Positions 1 to 11,412 of a stretch of DNA of 34,046 nt are shown here, in pieces. The DNA comes from Larix sibirica (Eukaryota > Streptophyta > Pinopsida > Pinales > Pinaceae). The notes below the pieces were generated by a model. It saw only the letters and a program-made list of their open reading frames with translations. It was not told where the DNA came from and made no database searches. The translations under genes and the position numbers were made by a program. The DNA lies in NCBI GenBank assembly GCA_004151065.3, contig NWUY0300007763.1, positions 7,372-41,417 of the forward strand. The letters run 5' to 3'. Position 1 is the first letter of the stretch. Each line of letters begins with the position of its first letter.

Positions 1-104
1 TGAGGTGTAAATTTTTTTAATCTTAAAATTTTTATGGGCAAATTAATTTTTTTAGTTACTTTTTATTTTTAGTAACTTACTAGTCAACATGAAATCTTTT
101 AAAA
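1..104. other. AT-rich flank, no gene
   Basis: AT-rich DNA preceding the duplicated 3.7-kb unit. It holds the first unit of a degenerate 60-bp tandem repeat and no coding signal. Confidence 0.5.
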
Positions 105-200
105 TTTTCAATTTTTTATTATTATTTTTGGTAACTTATGAGCCAACATGAATTTTTTAATTACTTTTTCTACTTTCAATTTTTGATAACTTCACATTAC
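71..200. repeat. Degenerate 60-bp tandem repeat
   Basis: The string gtaacttactagtcaacat at 71 recurs as gtaacttatgagccaacat at 131, a period of 60 bp, with a weaker third occurrence (gataacttcac) near 185. The left border of the large duplication (105) falls inside this array. Confidence 0.5.
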
Positions 201-1149
201 ATAATGTTAAACATAACGTTACGTTACAACATCTGTCCTACATTGGGCTGTGGAGCATCTTGCTACTCTTGGTGCAATAACATGAGGATTATTTAAGACG
301 ACAAGGTTTGTTTGACATTTTTTCTTTGGTTCAAAACCAGGCTTTGGTAATGAACTTTATAAGGATAATGTGTTGAATATGATTTTGGTGGGAAAAGTGA
401 TGCAGTTCAAGATAATTCTGAAGTATTGTTTACTTAGAAAATAATTTGGTTGGTTATAAAATGGGAAAATTTTACTTTGAATATTCATCAATGGTCTTCC
501 TTCAACAAAGTGCAAGGAATATGGGATATTTTTGTTGCATAATTTTGAGCATGTAATATTGCATTCTTTCATACCTTAGATGTTATTGTTTCTACAGGAG
601 TTTTTTATTTGATCTGTATTTGGTAACAGCAATGTATACTGTTAAAGTTCAAGGATTATGTTGCAAATACAACCATGAAAAAGTGAAAAGAACTGAAACA
701 ATGATATTTCCACTATGAGTGCACTGATACACATCTAATAACTGTGAAGTATTTGATATATAAGTATTACTATTTATTAGAATATATATTTTTTTCATGG
801 AAAAAAATACTAACTTTGATCTTTTAAGACGATAAAGTTACGTTCAGGTATAATGCTTGGACAGCACAAAACAAAAAGGATCTAACAACACAAAACAGAA
901 GGTTCTTATGAGCCCAAAGCAAACTTTCTAATACCATAGCTCCCCAAAGAGTATCAGCAGTGATCCTTTTACATCATAACTAAGGATGAAAACCCTCGGT
1001 GTCTTTTAGACTAGACCAGAAAAGTGCATCTGGACTACAAACAGAGCTGTTCAGTGATTGGTCCATCCTTATCAGTCCACTGCATGATATACATAGATTA
1101 ACAGGTTGTGCATTGATGAAGAACTAGCTTCCCCGTCTATTCTGTGATC

Positions 1150-1770
1150 TCCAGGTCATCTTCTTGTCCCACAGCTTGCTTTGGCAGCGAATCTGTGTGT
1201 TCAGTTCTTTGTATGTATGAGTGAAGGAGATCTCCCTAAACCTTCTACCAGTGCTGAAATCTGGTCCAGGAGACTTGTAGAGGGAGATTTTTAAGCCTTG
1301 AAATCCCTATTAACCCAGTTAATAACTAGCTGTGAGTCTCCAAAACACTTTAGAGTGTCAACATTCTTTCCTAGTGCCATCCAAAGAAGTACTGCCATTC
1401 AGCCTAATTTAGCCCAAATGCTTGTTTCTCTTCTCAAACCTGTAACTCATACAAGAGGTACATCTCCGCCTCCACACAAGCCACGTTTCTGTGATTTACT
1501 CCATCAAAGAAATATCAAGGCTTATTTTTATCCACTTCCAGAAACTCTGCTTGCCTTGCAGATTTGGATTTTTGAACTAGTGTTATTTCTTTATAAAGGG
1601 ATTTACCTTGACAGAAAACCTGCATGGGAGGGACGTGCTTTCCTTGGAACAATATGCCATTTTTAGGTAGCCAAACTGCTGAATAGACAATGCAAGGGAG
1701 AGCCTTATTACCAGTGCACTGCGAGTCTTCAAACCACCCTTTTAGTCCTACCAGTGAGGCCATCCCGCGT
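1150..1770 (-). pseudogene. LINE ORF2 3' end: RNase H remnant (copy 1)
   Basis: On the minus strand the frame-corrected translation reads like the C-terminus of a plant L1-type LINE. A tryptophan-rich linker (AVWLPKNGILFQGK) comes first, followed by KNKP and FFDG, the first catalytic Asp of an RVT_3-type RNase H. A glycine-rich CGGG follows, then FGDSQLVINW with the third catalytic Asp, and finally a YKELNT segment near 1170 that matches the usual position of the last motif. Several stops and at least two frameshifts interrupt it, and the motif normally holding the catalytic Glu reads AKLG, so Glu appears lost. It is a dead fragment, about 200 codons of an ORF2 that normally exceeds 1200. I could not follow reverse transcriptase sequence upstream of 1770. 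The domain assignment is fairly sure; the exact borders are not. Confidence 0.65.
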
Positions 1771-2409
1771 CATCTTTCTTTTGGTGAAATTTTAGAATTC
1801 TCACCCAAATTGATCGATCCATTGGTGAGGAATGAGGAGTTTTCACTGGTGACTGAGGTTCAATTTCCATGAGGGCATTCAAAGTTTGTGGTCAAACATG
1901 CGAGGCTTGCATTACACGCCTTGCATACTCATAAGTGGACAAACGCCCAGCATCTTGTCATCCTTAAGATTGGACACTAACTGATACGACTACAACCACA
2001 ATTTTTTGTCGAGAGGCAATAGCATAAATGGTGAAGAGGCAAGTTTCACACTCTCTTCACCCAGGCTCAAATCCTCCAATGAGACATTGGCATGATGTGA
2101 CAAGGTTAGCAGGGTAGGTGCCTCCAGTGGGATGTCTTGACCCTTGTTAAGTCACAAGTTATTGGTATATTTGGCTTATGAGTTGTTGGATATACTCTTG
2201 GGTTATGGTGGTAACTGTCGGCTTTGAGCCTAGGCCTTGCCTAGGTAATCTGATTCATTGGTTTTAATGACTAAAAAATGAAGTTTTTTATCATCTTCTC
2301 ATACTTATTTTGTACATTGACAATTCAACAATATATGGTCTATAGATTCACCACATAAACTTGGACCCTACCATGTTCTCTTTTGAAATACTTCCCTAGC
2401 TTGATCATA

Positions 2410-2630
2410 TTGAGGCCATCAAATAAGCTTAGGCCCTAGACCCTCCAAACCAACAAATATTTTTAAGCCTCATCAACCACACTTTGCTTTTCTTTGTAAT
2501 TTAAGCTTTCAACATATCATGTTGAGGCCATCAATTCACCTTGCCATAGACCCTCCAAACCAACAAATAATTTTTAAGACTCGTCAACCACAATTTGCTT
2601 TTGTAATTTAAGCTTTTGACATGATCAACA
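2410..2630. repeat. 112-bp imperfect tandem duplication (copy 1)
   Basis: Two adjacent units begin with ttgaggccatcaa at 2410 and 2522. They share tagaccctccaaaccaacaa and a later tgtaatttaagctttcaaca-like segment. They differ by several substitutions and short indels, so the duplication is old. Confidence 0.75.
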
Positions 2631-3613
2631 TTGGGATGATTTCAAGTTCTTTGGGTGGTTTGCTTGATTGACTCTATTACTTGAAATACACATGAATGAT
2701 GAATGCCTTGGTTGAATGATTCATTGATGGATTATTATGGTCTTAATGTGCTCTTATGAATGACTCTAATTGCCTACTGCTTGTGTCGATTTTTTTTACC
2801 ATCTTGATTTGCGTAGATAGTTCATTATGGTGTTCTCGACATGTGGGAACTTACCGTTTTGTTGAGCTCTTGTTCAAGTGTCTCTACTTGGTATTGCTTT
2901 AGATTTATGCATGTTTAATAAAAGGTACTAAAGTAATGGCGAAATATGTCGTATGACCTAGTGTTGGAAAGATCTTGGTGTCCATTAAGTCGTGCTTTAG
3001 ATGAGACACATAGTTGAGGTTGTATGTGATAGTTATGGGCATTCTTTTTGTTAATCGACATCTTGTTGGATTTCTTGGCTGTCAACTTTGTTTGGAGCTT
3101 GTCGATGACGACCATTGCATTATTTCTTTCTTAATATTTTCACTAATCTGGGATTGCAAAGGCCCTCATTAACTCATTGATTTGGTAGTGAATCACCTCA
3201 AACCTAGAAATTGGATGCTTGCAGGAATTACTTGGTGGTTTTTCGAAGTGTTTTGGCATGTTCACACTTGATATTGTTTTTTATCACTGACAAATGGCTC
3301 ATATGGGACAAATTGCTAGCATCCAAGGCAAGAAAACTCTCAAACTCAATGATTGGCATGTAATGTGTCAACTTTAATAGGATCAATAGGCATGGTTTTC
3401 AACGAGTATATTGGCAGCATGCTTCACCTCCAAGGCATGTTGTGCCCCTTAACTTATTGAATTGCCCATATGACACATATTGCTCACCTCCATGGCAAGA
3501 AGTTGGTCTAACTCAACAATTTATTCCAATCCAATCCATTCACCTTGGAGACAAGTAAGCCATCAAACTCGGTGATTAAATGTGTCTCGATGGCTTGGTC
3601 CATCAATTATTTT

Positions 3614-3640
3614 GCCACGTGGCATTTATTTTGCCACGTG
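3614..3640. promoter_or_regulatory. Paired G-box (CACGTG) motifs (copy 1)
   Basis: Two gccacgtg motifs lie 19 bp apart, at 3614-3623 (palindromic gccacgtggc) and 3633-3640, each preceded by attattttg or tttattttg. CACGTG is the G-box core bound by plant bZIP and bHLH factors. No gene with a matching start follows, so this may be a relic of an LTR promoter; that is inference. Confidence 0.35.
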
Positions 3641-3824
3641 CAAGCTTATTTATCATCTCTTAGTTGTAGGCGAGTGTTTCGTTATTCTTAGGATTCTTCT
3701 ATTGTAGGTTGTTAGTTTTCCAAGGGTGTTTCACTTGCATATAGATTGGTTCATATACCATGTGGATGCACAATGTTTTCTTGGTCTTTGGACATTGCTC
3801 TTCTTGTTAAATTTTTCCTTATGT

Positions 3825-3825
3825 N
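3825..3825. other. Single-N contig join
   Basis: One isolated N lies exactly between the two copies of the 3720-bp duplication. A one-base placeholder at a duplication border is typical of an assembly join rather than biology. Confidence 0.9.
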
Positions 3826-4870
3826 TTTTCAATTTTTTATTATTATTTTTGGTAACTTCCGAGCCAACATGAATTTTTTAGTTACTTTTTTTACTTTGAA
3901 TTTTTGATAACTTCACGTTACATAATGTTAAACATAACGTTACGTTACAACATCTGTCCTACACTGGGCTGTGGAGCATCTTGCTACTCTTGGTGCAATA
4001 ACATGAGGATTATTTAAGACGACAAGGTTTGTTTGACATTTTTTCTTTGGTTCAAAACCAGGCTTTGGTAATGAACTTTATAAGGATAATGTGTTGAATA
4101 TGATTTTGTTGGGAAAAGTGATGCAGTTCAAGATAATTCTGAAGTATTGTTTACTTAGAAAATAATTTGGTTGGTTATAAAATGGGAAAATTTTACTTTG
4201 AATATTCATCAATGGTCTTCCTTCAACAAAGTGCAAGGAATATGGGATATTTTTGTTGCATAATTTTGAGCATGTAATATTGCATTCTTTCATACCTTAG
4301 ATGTTATTGTTTCTACAGGAGTTTTTTATTTGATCTGTATTTGGTAACAGCAATGTATACTGTTAAAGTTCAAGGATTATGTTGCAAATACAACCATGAA
4401 AAAGTGAAAAGAACTGAAACAATGATATTTCCACTATGAGTGCACTGATACACATCTAATAACTGTGAAGTATTTGATATATAAGTATTACTATTTATTA
4501 GAATATATATTTTTTTCATGGAAAAAAATACTAACTTTGATCTTTTAAGACGATAAAGTTACGTTCAGGTATAATGCTTGGACAGCACAAAACAAAAAGG
4601 ATCTAACAACACAAAACAGAAGGTTCTTATGAGCCCAAAGCAAACTTTCTAATACCATAGCTCCCCAAAGAGTATCAGCAGTGATCCTTTTACATCATAA
4701 CTAAGGATGAAAACCCTCGGTGTCTTTTAGACTAGACCAGAAAAGTGCATCTGGACTACAAACAGAGCTGTTCAGTGATTGGTCCATCCTTATCAGTCCA
4801 CTGCATGATATACATAGATTAACAGGTTGTGCATTGATGAAGAACTAGCTTCCCCGTCTATTCTGTGATC

Positions 4871-5491
4871 TCCAGGTCATCTTCTTGTCCCACAGCTTGC
4901 TTTGGCAGCGAATCTGTGTGTTCAGTTCTTTGTATGTATGAGTGAAGGAGATCTCCCTAAACCTTCTACCAGTGCTGAAATCTGGTCCAGGAGACTTGTA
5001 GAGGGAGATTTTTAAGCCTTGAAATCCCTATTAACCCAGTTAATAACTAGCTGTGAGTCTCCAAAACACTTTAGAGTGTCAACATTCTTTCCTAGTGCCA
5101 TCCAAAGAAGTACTGCCATTCAGCCTAATTTAGCCCAAATGCTTGTTTCTCTTCTCAAACCTGTAACTCATACAAGAGGTACATCTCCGCCTCCACACAA
5201 GCCACGTTTCTGTGATTTACTCCATCAAAGAAATATCAAGGCTTATTTTTATCCACTTCCAGAAACTCTGCTTGCCTTGCAGATTTGGATTTTTGAACTA
5301 GTGTTATTTCTTTATAAAGGGATTTACCTTGACAGAAAACCTGCATGGGAGGGACGTGCTTTCCTTGGAACAATATGCCATTTTTAGGTAGCCAAACTGC
5401 TGAATAGACAATGCAAGGGAGAGCCTTATTACCAGTGCACTGCGAGTCTTCAAACCACCCTTTTAGTCCTACCAGTGAGGCCATCCCGCGT
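4871..5491 (-). pseudogene. LINE ORF2 3' end: RNase H remnant (copy 2)
   Basis: Same remnant as at 1150-1770, carried in the second copy of the duplication with the same stops and frameshifts. The FFDG and FGDSQLV motifs are both present. It probably does not exist separately in the genome. Confidence 0.6.
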
Positions 5492-6130
5492 CATCTTTCT
5501 TTTAGTGAAATTTTAGAATTCTCACCCAAATTGATCGATCCATTGGTGAGGAATGAGGAGTTTTCACTGGTGACTGAGGTTCAATTTCCATGAGGGCATT
5601 CAAAGTTTGTGGTCAAACATGCGAGGCTTGCATTACACGCCTTGCATACTCATAAGTGGACAAACGCCCAGCATCTTGTCATCCTTAAGATTGGACACTA
5701 ACTGATACGACTACGACCACAATTTTTTGTCGAGAGGCAATAGCATAAATGGTGAAGAGGCAAGTTTCACACTCTCTTCACCCAGGCTCAAATCCTCCAA
5801 TGAGACATTGGCATGATGTGACAAGGTTAGCAGGGTAGGTGCCTCCAGTGGGATGTCTTGACCCTTGTTAAGTCACAAGTTATTGGTATATTTGGCTTAT
5901 GAGTTGTTGGATATACTCTTGGGTTATGGTGGTAACTGTCGGCTTTGAGCCTAGGCCTTGCCTAGGTAATCTGATTCATTGGTTTTAATGACTAAAAAAT
6001 GAAGTTTTTTATCATCTTCTCATACTTATTTTGTACATTGACAATTCAACAATATATGGTCTATAGATTCACCACATAAACTTGGACCCTACCATGTTCT
6101 CTTTTGAAATACTTCCCTAGCTTGATCATA

Positions 6131-6351
6131 TTGAGGCCATCAAATAAGCTTAGGCCCTAGACCCTCCAAACCAACAAATATTTTTAAGCCTCATCAACCA
6201 CACTTTGCTTTTCTTTGTAATTTAAGCTTTCAACATATCATGTTGAGGCCATCAATTCACCTTGCCATAGACCCTCCAAACCAACAAATAATTTTTAAGA
6301 CTCGTCAACCACAATTTGCTTTTGTAATTTAAGCTTTTGACATGATCAACA
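6131..6351. repeat. 112-bp imperfect tandem duplication (copy 2)
   Basis: Duplicate of the 2410-2630 repeat, offset 3721, with units beginning at 6131 and 6243. Confidence 0.75.
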
Positions 6352-7334
6352 TTGGGATGATTTCAAGTTCTTTGGGTGGTTTGCTTGATTGACTCTATTA
6401 CTTGAAATACACATGAATGATGAATGCCTTGGTTGAATGATTCATTGATGGATTATTATGGTCTTAATGTGCTCTTATGAATGACTCTAATTGCCTACTG
6501 CTTGTGTCGATTTTTTTTACCATCTTGATTTGCGTAGATAGTTCATTATGGTGTTCTCGACATGTGGGAACTTACCGTTTTGTTGAGCTCTTGTTCAAGT
6601 GTCTCTACTTGGTATTGCTTTAGATTTATGCATGTTTAATAAAAGGTACTAAAGTAATGGCGAAATATGTCGTATGACCTAGTGTTGGAAAGATCTTGGT
6701 GTCCATTAAGTCGTGCTTTAGATGAGACACATAGTTGAGGTTGTATGTGATAGTTATGGGCATTCTTTTTGTTAATCGACATCTTGTTGGATTTCTTGGC
6801 TGTCAACTTTGTTTGGAGCTTGTCGATGACGACCATTGCATTATTTCTTTCTTAATATTTTCACTAATCTGGGATTGCAAAGGCCCTCATTAACTCATTG
6901 ATTTGGTAGTGAATCACCTCAAACCTAGAAATTGGATGCTTGCAGGAATTACTTGGTGGTTTTTCGAAGTGTTTTGGCATGTTCACACTTGATATTGTTT
7001 TTTATCACTGACAAATGGCTCATATGGGACAAATTGCTAGCATCCAAGGCAAGAAAACTCTCAAACTCAATGATTGGCATGTAATGTGTCAACTTTAATA
7101 GGATCAATAGGCATGGTTTTCAACGAGTATATTGGCAGCATGCTTCACCTCCAAGGCATGTTGTGCCCCTTAACTTATTGAATTGCCCATATGACACATA
7201 TTGCTCACCTCCATGGCAAGAAGTTGGTCTAACTCAACAATTTATTCCAATCCAATCCATTCACCTTGGAGACAAGTAAGCCATCAAACTCGGTGATTAA
7301 ATGTGTCTCGATGGCTTGGTCCATCAATTATTTT

Positions 7335-7361
7335 GCCACGTGGCATTTATTTTGCCACGTG
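7335..7361. promoter_or_regulatory. Paired G-box motifs (copy 2)
   Basis: Same two gccacgtg motifs as at 3614-3640. In this copy they lie about 700 bp upstream of the primer-site-like sequence at 8060, which fits a plus-strand LTR promoter relic. That link is inference. Confidence 0.35.
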
Positions 7362-7545
7362 CAAGCTTATTTATCATCTCTTAGTTGTAGGCGAGTGTTT
7401 CGTTATTCTTAGGATTCTTCTATTGTAGGTTGTTAGTTTTCCAAGGGTGTTTCACTTGCATATAGATTGGTTCATATACCATGTGGATGCACAATGTTTT
7501 CTTGGTCTTTGGACATTGCTCTTCTTGTTAAATTTTTCCTTATGT

Positions 7546-8059
7546 ATGTTGTTGCATGGTTTGGTTGCTTCAAGATAGTGGAATAAAAGCTTCACTCTTC
7601 ATTGCAGTTTGATTTCCTATTTGGAACAAGTGGTCTTTGGCTATTTTATCTATAACTCAAACTACTTTGAAGTGGTAAGCCATCTCTACCATGCATCCGA
7701 GACAAATAGCACATTGTTTGATTCCTCAAGTAGTTACAAGGTTTTCATTCACGGTCAGTGAAACAAAGAGGAACTGGTTTCCATACGTAGAAGTTGTAGA
7801 GAATTGCCACCTTTTAAGTTCCAACATTTACCTTTATTGAGATTAAATTTGATCATTGGCATGCATTCAAAATCCATTTATTTAATGTATGTAGTTTTCC
7901 ACCTCCACACATGGTTTCTAATTTGCCCCATTGTTTTCCTTAGTAGTGTTGCGAGAAACATTGTTTGATGATGGATCCTTGTTTGCGTCTAGATTTTAGA
8001 TTTCAATAAAGCATCCTTGGGCGTGAGACCCTATAAAATTGCTATAATAAAATTCTTGT
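7546..8059 (+). other. Gene-free DNA, possible LTR 3' part
   Basis: No coding frame of note. The end of this stretch (caataaagcatccttgggcg, then ctataaaattgctataataa) resembles the polyadenylation and U5 end of a plant LTR and runs straight into a primer-site-like sequence at 8060. No clear CA terminus and no second LTR are visible, so this is tentative. Confidence 0.25.
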
Positions 8060-8071
8060 TGGTATCAGTGA
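8060..8071 (+). other. tRNA-Met-like primer binding site relic
   Basis: tggtatcagtga matches the first nine bases of the initiator tRNA-Met primer site used by many plant LTR retrotransposons (tggtatcagagc). No gag or pol sequence follows on the plus strand, so any element here is truncated or long decayed. Confidence 0.3.
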
Positions 8072-8890
8072 TCATATATGTTGGAAATTTTGTGTTCTTT
8101 GACTTATAATCCAAAATATAAAATCCACCTCTGAACCTAGAGGTTTTCAAAATTTTATCCCTAGAACTTTTCAGCTTAACATTGAAGTAAATTTAAGTAT
8201 GAAATAGCAGCAGAAAAAATCACAATAATTCATTTTTAACAACCCCAAACATCATGTTAATACAAGAAGAAAATATAGCAACCAATGAGATATGTTTCAA
8301 CCCTTTCTAGGGAAACTTATTAACCATCTGAAAATGCACTTTTACAATAATAATCACAATAAGGGCTGCAAGCAGCAATCTCCGTGTGATAGCAGCAAAA
8401 TGTCCATGTCACACGTTGGGTGTTTTTTTGTCTCTTGTGTAGGATGGTCGACTACACTCATGTTCCTAGCTGTTTGCAGTTTCAACGATGGGCTTTTGCG
8501 GTGGTGTATGTGATTCGGGGGACTGCATGAGTACATTCCATTACTAGCCTTGTCCAAAATAATCTGCAAGCATGTCACCCTGCCAGCGTCAAGGTTTTGT
8601 ATATATTTTTTCTACGTGTTGACGTGACTGCGATTTGGTGCAACGTTTCCTGCCATATATCCGAGTTGTCTTACCATTGGAACTTGTCAACAGTCTTGTC
8701 CATTCGCCTCTTGATCCACGTGGATGGAAGCCTAACATCTGCATGCAATCTCCTACCTATTCGCCACCTCAATGCATGGACACACATGAATCAAGAAACA
8801 CGTGCAAGCAAGAAACATGTCATGCTAGGAAAAAGAAGAACATGAATAGTACCGTAAGTAATGCGGATACATTGAGTCAGTGTTGTTGGA

Positions 8891-9008
8891 AATGAGTTTC
8901 TGTGCCAACGATGAGGTAAATGGTCTCTGTGATCACAATAAAGGATGCAAATGAGTTTTCATGCCAGCGATGGAGGTAAATGATCTTTGTGATAACAATA
9001 AAGGATGC
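8891..9008. repeat. 59-bp imperfect tandem duplication
   Basis: Two units beginning aatgagttt at 8891 and 8950, each ending acaataaaggatgc. They differ at roughly ten positions. A partial echo (cagcaataaaggatcacacc) follows near 9052. Confidence 0.7.
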
Positions 9009-11062
9009 CAGTATTCCTCTTCCTTAGTTGTATTTTGAAAACATTACCCTAGCAGCAATAAAGGATCACACCGAATCAAAGATTGTTGATCATGAAAGTC
9101 AAGTGCCATAGTTCACAAGGAGAAGTAGTATATAGTCTTGATAGCATTTGGCACAATATAAGAGTTCCAAAACCACTATCATGTATTCATTGCTCATATT
9201 TCTTATGAATGGTTTGAGCTTTGTTTAGTACAAAGCAAATTTCTTTAATGATATAGTTTAAGTTTGATGTTACAAAACAATATGCTTTAACAATGATGCA
9301 CTATACCACTAAGCGCCCAACTATGAATTTAAGCATGAGCAACACTACTTAGCAAGTGGTAAGATAAATAAGTATTGAGGTGATGATAAACCATGGTATG
9401 CATGCAAGTGTATTGGTGAAGGTTTGTATTGATTTTTTGGTTTACAATATATAGTCGTGCATGGTATGTTTTGGAACAAATGGTTGATGTTTGAGTTATA
9501 CGTGGTAAAGTGGTATGTGATTGGAAGTGGTATCCTATAGCGGTCAGTTATGCATTTAAATGTTTTATCCTTGTGCAAACATCACCCAATCATTGCATGT
9601 ACTAGGTAGTAGGCTAAATTAATGTTTTAATGGCCCAGTTGACAAAGCGACCCCCTGTAATGCACCATCATATGAGCCAAGTCAGTGTTACGTTGTTACA
9701 CGATACTGGTAATGGGGTACCTTATAGACGGGTTTCAGCATTATACATATGGTTGTGATGTTATGGGTGTGTTTATCATAAGTGATGAGTACTGAACAAC
9801 ATTGAATGTGATATGTTTGGGATATTGAACCCCCTATTGACAATGCTTACATCACATCCGTAAATTTTGCATGAGCCTTCCTCCACCCTCGGAATTGCTA
9901 CAACTCCTTTGTAAATTTGGCACATAGGCCAAGTGGATCCCCCATACCCAACCTTTCGGTAACTTTTTTAATGAGATGTTTTGGAAATAGATGCTTGAGT
10001 TGATCTCTGTCGTACATCTCACATCTCACGATGGGCATGAAAATGGATACCACCTTCATAGTCACCACGTCATGCCATTGAACAATAAGAGAGATCGCTT
10101 CTACCACAATTAGCCTCCAGGTTGCTACTATCTAGATGGGAGCTAGCGAATGAGAGACTGCAGGTTTTGAGGCTACTTTTTTTTTCACAAATTGTGCTCA
10201 GCTTATGCCACCATATATAAAAGATATTCCCCATGCATCTATGATGTGTTTAGCATGCATCATATCACGATTAACACCATATTCTCAACAGATTATTGCT
10301 AAGAATCTTTTTGGAACAACATCAGTTCATAGAGTTGACGATCAAGACGGTCCTCCTTATGCACTCGCATTATTCACAGTCCTTGTTTGCTGCTATCACA
10401 TGGACATTGTTGCTTGCAACTCTTGTTTAAACTACTATAAATTTAATTAATTAATGTAAACTCAAAAACTCAAAAGATAAAAATTGTAGTTAATTAGAAT
10501 GCAATTTTTATATATAAGTATTTTGATATTAATGTTCCTACATGGGATGTGTCACGCATACGACTAACTTATTTTAATATAAATTGAAAATTAAAAATAA
10601 TATATTAATATTATTTTTTATTTACATATAAAATCTAAACACAATCAAAATTCACTTGTATATGACATTCCATGGTAAGATCCTTTTCACATGATGATCG
10701 TTATTGATTTTCGCGTTACATACATTGTTCCATAGATAATGAAGACTGTTATTTATTTGATCGTCATTTAATTTTCGCCACATGGAAACAATAAGAAAAT
10801 GTTTTGTCACTTAAATTAATTTTCAATTCAATAAAATATGGAACTAAAAAAATTAGCACGAAAAATCTTCAGTACAGTCTACTGGTCTCACTGGTCAATT
10901 AAATTTTAAATATTTTTAGCAGGATAAAAACTTAAATGTTTTTTTATGACAGCTTGTAGGGGTATTGACTAGCGTCGAAGGCTTCGAATATGACATATCA
11001 ATGTTATTAGAAGACCACTCATCATTAGTAGTGTGTGTTGATATTGCGGTGCAACACACAAT

Positions 11063-11128
11063 TGTAACGAGGAGAACACACATAGATCATCTAACACATG
11101 CATGTAACGAACACACATAGGTCGTCTA
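11063..11128. repeat. Short tandem duplication, period 40 bp
   Basis: tgtaacga at 11063 and 11103, each followed by aacacacatag and a tcatct or tcgtct tail. The second unit is shortened. Confidence 0.5.
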
Positions 11129-11158
11129 CTTTCGGCCATTGGAAGTGATATAAACATT

Positions 11159-11190
11159 GAGCAATGTCTCATAGGTGAGCGATGTCTCAT
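11159..11190. repeat. Short tandem duplication, period 18 bp
   Basis: gagcaatgtctcat at 11159 and gagcgatgtctcat at 11177. Confidence 0.5.
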
Positions 11191-11412
11191 TTGAGGTTTT
11201 CACTATTCGCTTCCATCATGAACCCGTACTTCGTACACCTTTGTTGACGTTCTCACGGACACGCGGCCATCCAGTTTTCGAGGTGCTTTTACAAAAGTCT
11301 AACTATAGAAAAGATTTCAGATTTTAAAATTTGGCCAATACGGATGGAATAATAGTCCAAAACCATTGCAATATGTCACATGGACATAAAACTAGCAATT
11401 GCCCCCAAAAGG

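Larger units (their letters stand above)
105..3824 (+). repeat. Direct duplication 1, copy 1 (3720 bp)
   Basis: This block is repeated at 3826-7545 with a constant offset of 3721 and no net indel. I noticed ten substitutions, at 138, 139, 160, 170, 177, 196, 243, 388, 1783 and 1994, so identity is about 99.7 percent. Copy 1 ends exactly at the base before the single N at 3825, and copy 2 starts exactly after it. No target-site duplication or transposon end marks the borders. The unit holds a decayed LINE RNase H region on the minus strand, a 112-bp tandem repeat and a pair of G-boxes, with no intact gene. It is best read as overlapping contig ends or two haplotypes placed in series rather than a real tandem duplication. 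Confidence 0.95.
3826..7545 (+). repeat. Direct duplication 1, copy 2 (3720 bp)
   Basis: Second copy of 105-3824. After 7545 the sequence continues uniquely (atgttgttgcatgg), whereas copy 1 stops at the N. Seven of the ten mismatches I noticed lie in the first 140 bp (3859-3964), the part next to the join, and only three in the remaining 3.6 kb. That gradient suits an error-prone contig end. Confidence 0.95.
8072..11412. other. Gene-free intergenic stretch
   Basis: Only short frames (at most about 86 codons) without recognisable domains. The stretch contains a 59-bp tandem repeat (8891-9008), an AT-rich section at about 10440-10650 and small tandem duplications at 11063-11190. I see no gene, tRNA or transposon end that I can support. 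Confidence 0.5.

Noticed and set aside
1298-5387. Pairs of identical small ORFs (122, 82, 71, 66 and 60 codons) at both copies of the 3.7-kb unit
   Set aside because: Their apparent conservation comes from the duplication itself, not selection. None has a domain on its own strand; the 82-codon minus frame is part of the LINE RNase H remnant.
8597-8895. Overlapping plus-strand ORFs of 82 and 86 codons
   Set aside because: Two frames open over the same DNA with Cys/His-rich but motif-free products; no promoter or homology recognised.
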